From NCBI GenBank assembly GCA_002083435.1, contig LWDJ01000046.1, forward strand, positions 1-35,525: a stretch of DNA of 35,525 bases, read 5' to 3'. Under the pieces are notes generated by a model, which saw only the letters and a list, made by a program, of their open reading frames with translations, searched no databases and was not told where the DNA came from. Below are positions 31,265 to 35,525 of the stretch, in pieces; position 1 is the first letter of the stretch, and the number at the start of each line of letters is the position of its first letter. The position numbers and the translations under genes are program-made. Origin of the DNA: Proteobacteria bacterium SG_bin6 (GTDB lineage Bacteria > Pseudomonadota > Alphaproteobacteria > Sphingomonadales > Sphingomonadaceae).

Positions 31265-31740
31265 GCCATGTCCACCAGAACCCGATCCCCGAAGGCGCGC
31301 TGACGTTGATGGGGCTGATCGTGGTGACGGCGCTCACCGTCACCACCGGCGCGCGCGTGTTCCAGCTGCCGCCCGCCGCGCAACCGGCGGCCATTCGCGC
31401 TGCCGATGGCGGTTCGGTGCGCATCAGCGAGCGCCAACTGCGCTTCGCCGACCGGGCCGATGGCGCGGTGGTGGTCACTGACGCCGCGACCGGCCGGACC
31501 GTCGCCATCCAGCCGCCCAATTCGAACAGCGGCTTCATCCGCGGCGTACTGCGCGGCTTCGCCCGTGACCGGCATTTGCGCGGGCTCGGCCCCGATGTCC
31601 CCTTCACGCTCACCTTGTGGCGCGATGGGCAATTGACCTTCACCGATCCCGCCACCGGCCGCGCCGCCGAACTGGGCGGCTTTGGCGAGACCAACCGCGC
31701 CGCGTTCCTGGCACTGCTGACGGCCAAGGAGGCCAAGTGA
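31261..31740 (+). CDS. puhC: Photosynthetic complex assembly protein PuhC
   Basis: The 159-residue protein has one N-terminal membrane anchor (LTLMGLIVVTALTVTTGARV) and a periplasmic domain. PuhC-like features are RQLRFADRADGAVVVTDAAT, NSGFIRGVLRGFARDRHLRG and PFTLTLWRDGQLTFTDPATG. In Rhodobacter, PuhC affects organisation of the RC-LH1 core. It overlaps puhB by ATGA and shares a single base with the following small gene. The identification rests on the anchor-plus-domain layout, the FIRGVLRGFARDR motif and position. Confidence 0.9.
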   Translation: MSHVHQNPIPEGALTLMGLIVVTALTVTTGARVFQLPPAAQPAAIRAADGGSVRISERQLRFADRADGAVVVTDAATGRTVAIQPPNSNSGFIRGVLRGFARDRHLRGLGPDVPFTLTLWRDGQLTFTDPATGRAAELGGFGETNRAAFLALLTAKEAK

Positions 31741-32030
31741 TGTTCACGCGTACCCGCTTCGACACCCCCTGCCGGATCGAGATCGATAACAGCGACAAGG
31801 CGTGCCATGCGCATGTCGAACTCGCCGGCGGTTATTTGATCCAGCCTGGGGACAAGGTGCGGGTGCATGGCGATCCCATCCAGGTGCCGTTCGGCGGCCG
31901 GGCGGTGATCGAGCGCACCGCGACGGTGGAGCGCGCGCGCTGGTTCGAGCGCGCCTGGACCCGCCTCGCCGGCCATTTCGAAATGACCGAACTCTACGAA
32001 GTCAGCTTCACCCCGGGGAGGATCGCATGA
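31740..32030 (+). CDS. Conserved-position small protein between puhC and acsF
   Basis: The 96-residue soluble protein runs from ATG 31740 (overlapping the puhC stop by one base) to a stop overlapping acsF by 4 nt. It is therefore tightly coupled and surely translated. I do not recognise a characterised family. It looks like a small beta-rich fold: PCRIEIDNSDKACHAHVELA, LIQPGDKVRVHGDPIQVPFG and RAVIERTATVERARWFERAW. The C-terminal ends in ELYEVSFTPGRIA. It has two cysteines and no membrane segment. Similar unnamed ORFs sit here in other phototrophs (general knowledge). A role with AcsF or in RC assembly is inference. Confidence 0.85.
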   Translation: MFTRTRFDTPCRIEIDNSDKACHAHVELAGGYLIQPGDKVRVHGDPIQVPFGGRAVIERTATVERARWFERAWTRLAGHFEMTELYEVSFTPGRIA

Positions 32031-33094
32031 TCGCGCTCGACACCGCCACGCCCACGCCCGAGGACACGCTCGCCATCGCACGCGAGGATACCGTGCTCAC
32101 CCCGCGCTTCTACACCACCGATTTCGCAGCGCTCGACCGGATCGACGTCTCCAGCGTGCGCCGCGAATGGGATGCGCTGATCGCGGAGATGGAGAGCGAT
32201 CCCAACAAGCGCCATTTCCGCCGCACGGAGAGGTTCGACGGGCTGATCGAAAGCCTGCCGATGCCGCTGCGCGCCGAATTCATCGATTTCTTGGTAAGCT
32301 CGCTTACCGCCGAATTCTCCGGCTGCATCCTCTATGCCGAGATCGCCAAGCGGGTGAAGAACCCCGACATCAAACAGTTGATGAAGCTGATGAGCCGCGA
32401 CGAAAGCCGGCACGCGGGCTTCATCAACGATACGCTGAAGGACGCCGGGATCGGGTTGAACCTGGCGTTCCTCACCAAGACCAAGAAATACACCTACTTC
32501 CGCCCGAAATTCATTTTCTACGCGGTCTATCTTTCCGAGAAGATCGGCTATTCGCGCTATATCACCATCTATCGCCACCTCGCGCGCCACCCCGAGCTGC
32601 GCTTCCACCCGATCTTCGAATGGTTCGAGGAATGGTGCAACGACGAGTTCCGCCACGGCGAGGCATTCGCGCTGCTGATGCGCAACCAGCCCGAATTGCT
32701 GCGCGGCCACAACAAGCTGTGGATCAAGTTCTTTCTGCTCGCGGTGTATGTGACGATGTATATCCGCGATCATGGCCGGCAGAGCTTCCACGCCGCGCTC
32801 GGCATGGAGCCGACCGATTATGACTATCGCGTTTTCCGCATCTGCTCCGAAATCAGCCGCCAGGTCTTCCCGTTGACGCTCGACATCGACGCCCCCGCCT
32901 TCCGCGCCGGCATGGAGCGGATGCGGCGGGTGAGCGAGGCGATGGACGCCGCCCGGCGCCAGGGCGGGGTGCGCGGCTGGCTGAAGCACAAGGCGCTGAC
33001 GCTCGCCGCAGGCTATGGCTTCCTGAGGCTGATGCTGGTGCCCGCCGAAAAGAGCGCGCTCCCCGCCACCGTCCGGCTGCAGCCCGCCTGGTGA
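32027..33094 (+). CDS. acsF: Aerobic Mg-protoporphyrin IX monomethyl ester cyclase AcsF
   Basis: The 355-residue diiron oxygenase forms ring E of (bacterio)chlorophyll with O2. The two ferritin-like Glu-x-x-His motifs are visible: LMSRDESRHAGFINDTL and EEWCNDEFRHGEAFALLM. More family markers are LTPRFYTTDFAALDRIDVSS, NKRHFRRTERFD and TYFRPKFIFYAVYLSEKIGY. The reaction needs oxygen, and no bchE is seen in this window, which fits an aerobic phototroph. Start ATG 32027 overlaps the small upstream gene by ATGA, and the stop overlaps puhE. Whether an extra subunit such as BciE is needed cannot be decided here. Confidence 0.97.
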   Translation: MIALDTATPTPEDTLAIAREDTVLTPRFYTTDFAALDRIDVSSVRREWDALIAEMESDPNKRHFRRTERFDGLIESLPMPLRAEFIDFLVSSLTAEFSGCILYAEIAKRVKNPDIKQLMKLMSRDESRHAGFINDTLKDAGIGLNLAFLTKTKKYTYFRPKFIFYAVYLSEKIGYSRYITIYRHLARHPELRFHPIFEWFEEWCNDEFRHGEAFALLMRNQPELLRGHNKLWIKFFLLAVYVTMYIRDHGRQSFHAALGMEPTDYDYRVFRICSEISRQVFPLTLDIDAPAFRAGMERMRRVSEAMDAARRQGGVRGWLKHKALTLAAGYGFLRLMLVPAEKSALPATVRLQPAW

Positions 33095-33876
33095 TGACCT
33101 TGCCCCCGCTCCTCGTCGCGCTTGCCTGCTGGTTCTTCGGGACGGCGGCGATCGTGTGGCTGGACAGTCGGCCACGCCGGACGTGGAAGTGGAGCTTTGC
33201 GGCGCTGGGGCTCGCCAGTATCGCCGCGCTCGTCGCGATCGCGCTGCTTGCCCGCTCGGCGAGCGTCGGCGCGGTCTATGGCAGCGTGGTGAGCGCCATT
33301 CTCATCTGGGGCTGGCACGAGCTGGGATTCCTGACCGGCCACGTCGCCGGACCGCGCCGCACCCCCTGCCCGCCGGAGCTTGCCGGCTGGGCGCGCTTCA
33401 AGGCGGCGAGCGCGACCGTGATCCACCACGAAATCGCCCTCGCCCTCACCGCGCTGCTGCTCTTCGCGGTCAGCTGGGGCGGGCCGAACCAGGCGGGGCC
33501 GCTCGCTTTCCTGCTGCTGTTCGGGATGCGACTGTCGGCCAAGCTCAACCTCTATCTTGGCGTCACCAACCTGTCGGACGAGGTGTTTCCGGCGCATCTT
33601 GCTTATCTGAAGAGCTATTTCGGCACCAAGCGGTGGAACGTGCTGTTTCCCTTCTCGGTGCTGTTCGGGCTGGGGGCGACCTGGCTCGCCTGGCACGCCG
33701 CCGAAGCCACGGCGCAGCCAGGGCTCGCGGCGGGCTATACGGTGCTTGCCGGATTGGCTTTCCTCGGTGTGATCGAACATGCGCTGCTCATGCTCCCGGT
33801 GCGCGATGCCGTACTGTGGGCGTGGGCCGCGCAGCCCCAAGCGGCAAAAGCCGTGCCTTCAAAGCGGAGACCCTAG
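33094..33876 (+). CDS. puhE: PuhE membrane protein
   Basis: The 260-residue integral membrane protein has seven or eight hydrophobic stretches. PuhE/DUF3623 landmarks are TWKWSFAALGLASIAALVAI, SAILIWGWHELGFLTGHVAG and LLLFGMRLSAKLNLYLGVTN followed by LSDEVFPAHLAYLKSYFG. In Rhodobacter, PuhE modulates bacteriochlorophyll synthesis and core assembly. The frame opens GTG ATG at 33091-33096. ATG 33094 (TGATG overlap with acsF) is chosen, and GTG 33091 would add one residue. The stop is 2 bp ahead of the hemA ATG. Confidence 0.92.
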   Translation: MTLPPLLVALACWFFGTAAIVWLDSRPRRTWKWSFAALGLASIAALVAIALLARSASVGAVYGSVVSAILIWGWHELGFLTGHVAGPRRTPCPPELAGWARFKAASATVIHHEIALALTALLLFAVSWGGPNQAGPLAFLLLFGMRLSAKLNLYLGVTNLSDEVFPAHLAYLKSYFGTKRWNVLFPFSVLFGLGATWLAWHAAEATAQPGLAAGYTVLAGLAFLGVIEHALLMLPVRDAVLWAWAAQPQAAKAVPSKRRP

Positions 33877-33878
33877 AG

Positions 33879-35099
33879 ATGAACTACGATGCTTTCTTCG
33901 CGGAGAAGCTGGGCGAGCTGAAGGCCGATGGCCGCTATCGCATCTTCGCCGAGCTGGAACGCCGCGCCGGCGCCTTCCCGCGCGCCGCGCACTACCGCGA
34001 TGACGGGGTGGGCGAAGTCACCGTGTGGTGCTCGAACGATTATCTCGGCATGGGCCAGCACCCCGCCGTGATGACGGCGATGCATGAGACGATCGACGCC
34101 TGCGGCGCGGGCGCGGGCGGCACGCGCAACATCTCGGGCACCTGCCACGCGCATGTCGAGCTGGAGGCGGAGCTCGCCGATCTGCACGGCAAGGAAGCGG
34201 CGCTGCTGTTCACCTCGGGCTATGTCTCCAACTGGGCGGCGCTCTCGACGCTCGCGGCCAAGCTGCCCAATTGCGTGGTATTGTCAGACGCTTTGAACCA
34301 CGCCTCGATGATCGAGGGCATCCGCCACAGCCGCGCCGAATGCCGCCGCTTCAAGCATAATGACGTGGCCGACCTCGATCGGCTGCTTAGCGAGGTCGAA
34401 CCCGGGCGCGCCAAGCTGGTCGCGTTCGAAAGCGTCTATTCGATGGACGGCGATATCGCCCCGATCGAGCAGATCATCGAAGTGTGCGAAAAGCACGGCG
34501 CGCTCTCCTATATCGACGAGGTCCATGCGGTGGGCTTGTACGGCCCGCGCGGCGGCGGCGTGGCGGAAGCGCGCGGGCTGATGGACCGGATCGACGTGAT
34601 CGAGGGCACGCTCGGCAAGGCGTTCGGGGTGATGGGCGGGTACATCACCGGCTCGGCGGCGCTCGTGGACTTTGTGCGCAGCTTTGCGAGCGGGTTCATC
34701 TTCACCACCGCCCTGCCCCCCGCTTTGGCGGCGGCGGCGACCGCGAGCATCCGCCATTTGAAGACCAGCCAGATCGAACGCGCCCGCCACCAGGAGCGCG
34801 TCGCGACGGTGCGCCGCCGGCTCCACGCGATCGGCATCCCGACGCTCGAAAACCCCAGCCACATCATCCCGGTGATGGTGGGCGACGCCAAAAAGTGCAA
34901 ACGGATCTCCGATTGGCTGCTCGACCATCACGGCATTTACGTGCAGCCGATCAATTATCCGACGGTGCCGGTGGGCACCGAGCGGCTGCGCATCACGCCT
35001 TCGCCGGTGCATTCGGATGCCGATATCGACAGACTGGTGTCGGCGCTGAGCGAGATCTGGTCGATGTGCGAACTGGCGCGGCGGGCGGTGGCGGCTTGA
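33879..35099 (+). CDS. hemA: 5-aminolevulinate synthase
   Basis: The 406-residue PLP enzyme condenses glycine and succinyl-CoA to 5-aminolevulinate, the Shemin route of alphaproteobacteria. Landmarks are WCSNDYLGMGQHPAVMTAMH, GAGAGGTRNISGTCHAHVEL, LSYIDEVHAVGLYGPRGGGV and IEGTLGKAFGVMGGYITGSA with the PLP-binding Lys247. The C terminus has YVQPINYPTVPVGTERLRIT. ATG 33879 has GCGGAG upstream inside the puhE end. Placed at the end of the bch-puh superoperon, it couples precursor supply to pigment synthesis. Whether a second ALA synthase exists for heme cannot be seen. Confidence 0.97.
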   Translation: MNYDAFFAEKLGELKADGRYRIFAELERRAGAFPRAAHYRDDGVGEVTVWCSNDYLGMGQHPAVMTAMHETIDACGAGAGGTRNISGTCHAHVELEAELADLHGKEAALLFTSGYVSNWAALSTLAAKLPNCVVLSDALNHASMIEGIRHSRAECRRFKHNDVADLDRLLSEVEPGRAKLVAFESVYSMDGDIAPIEQIIEVCEKHGALSYIDEVHAVGLYGPRGGGVAEARGLMDRIDVIEGTLGKAFGVMGGYITGSAALVDFVRSFASGFIFTTALPPALAAAATASIRHLKTSQIERARHQERVATVRRRLHAIGIPTLENPSHIIPVMVGDAKKCKRISDWLLDHHGIYVQPINYPTVPVGTERLRITPSPVHSDADIDRLVSALSEIWSMCELARRAVAA

Positions 35100-35100
35100 T

Positions 35101-35502
35101 TTAGGCGCGTGGCGGCGCGGCGGCCTTGCCGCGACCGCTAGGACGCCCCGTCATGCCGGACTTGTTCCGGCAGCCCGAGTGGTTCGCGCATTGCAAGGGT
35201 AGCACGACCCAGTTGAACTTGCTTTGAATGCCCGTGACGGGGCCGAGGCTCAAGCTTGTACCCGAACCCGCCACACCGGCCAAAGCCCCGCCGGCCACCG
35301 CCGCGCCGACCTTGCCGAGCGCGCTGAACAGCTTGATCGCCGCCGGCCCGAGCTTGATCGCAACCACGATCGCCACCACCGCGAGCAAAATCGCTCCGAA
35401 GATGCCGCATTTGTTCCGCCGTGCTTGGGAGGTCGTGACGTGATGGGGTGGACGGCCCCCGCACCCAGGTAGGTGTGTAATGATGTGGCTGTCGGAAGCC
35501 AC
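35101..35502 (-). CDS. Weak hypothetical protein with a hydrophobic segment
   Basis: This is an open frame of 133 codons from GTG 35502, with no recognisable family. The central part has a membrane-type helix (IFGAILLAVVAIVVAIKLGP) then a Gly/Ala-rich segment (LGKVGAAVAGGALAGVAGSG) with GC3-rich codons that look translated. The N-terminal 30 and C-terminal 30 residues look less coding, and the latter includes a palindrome (35154-35172). No ribosome site is seen for GTG 35502, and no ATG precedes the hydrophobic part. If not real, bases 35100-35519 hold only this palindrome and the leader of the next gene. Confidence 0.35.
   Translation of the reverse strand: MASDSHIITHLPGCGGRPPHHVTTSQARRNKCGIFGAILLAVVAIVVAIKLGPAAIKLFSALGKVGAAVAGGALAGVAGSGTSLSLGPVTGIQSKFNWVVLPLQCANHSGCRNKSGMTGRPSGRGKAAAPPRA
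35154..35172. repeat. Small palindrome TGCCGGA-CTTGT-TCCGGCA
   Basis: Seven-bp arms (35154-35160, 35166-35172) flank a 5-nt loop. The wider string GTCATGCCGGACTTGTTCC resembles a short dispersed repeat familiar from alphaproteobacterial intergenic regions (general knowledge, not searched here). It lies 55 bp after hemA and may help end that transcript. There is no T-run. Confidence 0.6.
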
Positions 35503-35519
35503 GTCTAGAGGAGTCGTCC

Positions 35520-35525
35520 ATGGCC
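35520..35525 (+). CDS. Start of the next plus-strand gene, cut by the window edge
   Basis: GAGGAG at 35508-35513, followed by TCGTCC and ATG GCC at 35520-35525, is a textbook ribosome site and start. Only two codons lie in the window, so the product is unknown. In related clusters a cytochrome c2 gene (cycA) often follows hemA, but nothing here shows it. The site lies in the last 420 bp, otherwise without a firm gene. Confidence 0.4.

Noticed and set aside
35138..35521. 127-codon minus-strand frame MDDSSRRGFRQ... at the right end
   Set aside because: It overlaps the other minus-strand frame and the plus-strand ribosome site. The composition is Gly/Arg-rich and looks like a shadow.
1..35525. 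CRISPR arrays, insertion sequences, phage genes, rRNA genes
   Set aside because: None seen: no regular spaced repeats, no transposase or integrase motifs and no rRNA signatures.

Overview
The window looks like chromosomal DNA of an aerobic anoxygenic phototrophic alphaproteobacterium, most likely a sphingomonad. Evidence seen in the sequence: high GC with strong GC bias at third codon positions; a Zur-MerC pair; sphingomonad-style palindromic repeats; and about half of a purple-bacterial photosynthesis gene cluster. The aerobic ring-E cyclase gene acsF is present and no anaerobic bchE is seen. The taxonomic placement is inference from gene content, not from a search.

Region 1 (1-13400) is mostly housekeeping. 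In order: a Sel1/SPOR protein, serB (-) and miaA (+) sharing a head-to-head CATG start, three palindromic elements, a VUT-family queuosine-precursor transporter (-), tRNA-Arg(UCU), proC and a YbjN-like gene (-), ubiK-like and tspO genes (-), tlyA-zur-merC (-), ctaA and an exported unknown (+), the rplM-rpsI ribosomal operon with a clear terminator, a lipoprotein cytochrome c, and a metallophosphoesterase/lipid-kinase pair (-).

Region 2 (13400-19970) is the minus-strand arm of the photosynthesis cluster. In transcription order it reads aerR/ppaA (cobalamin-binding antirepressor), ppsR/crtJ (PAS-HTH repressor), bchG (chlorophyll synthase), a PucC-like BCD-family transporter, bchP (geranylgeranyl reductase) and a second tspO. 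A perfect TGT-N12-ACA PpsR-type operator lies between ppsR and bchG.

Region 3 (19970-35100) is one long plus-strand superoperon: bchF-bchN-bchB-bchH-bchL-bchM-lhaA-puhA-puhB-puhC-orf96-acsF-puhE-hemA. Almost all its genes overlap by 1-11 nt. Together they make 5-aminolevulinate (hemA) and carry protoporphyrin through Mg chelation (bchH), methylation (bchM), cyclisation (acsF), dark protochlorophyllide reduction (bchLNB) and C3-vinyl hydration (bchF). They also make the H subunit and assembly factors of the reaction centre (puhABCE, lhaA). The puf, crt, bchCXYZ and bchID genes are not in this window and are expected outside it.

The most interesting non-textbook signal is at the 5' end of aerR. 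An ATG with a good Shine-Dalgarno sequence is out of frame with the AerR body, and the two frames are separated by four perfect GGGGC pentamers. Loss of exactly one pentamer would fuse them. This suggests a slippage-prone, possibly phase-variable switch of the antirepressor isoform, a decayed start, or an assembly error. Past hemA there is a weak minus-strand ORF and, at the window edge, a well-formed start (GAGGAG then ATG at 35520) of the next plus-strand gene.
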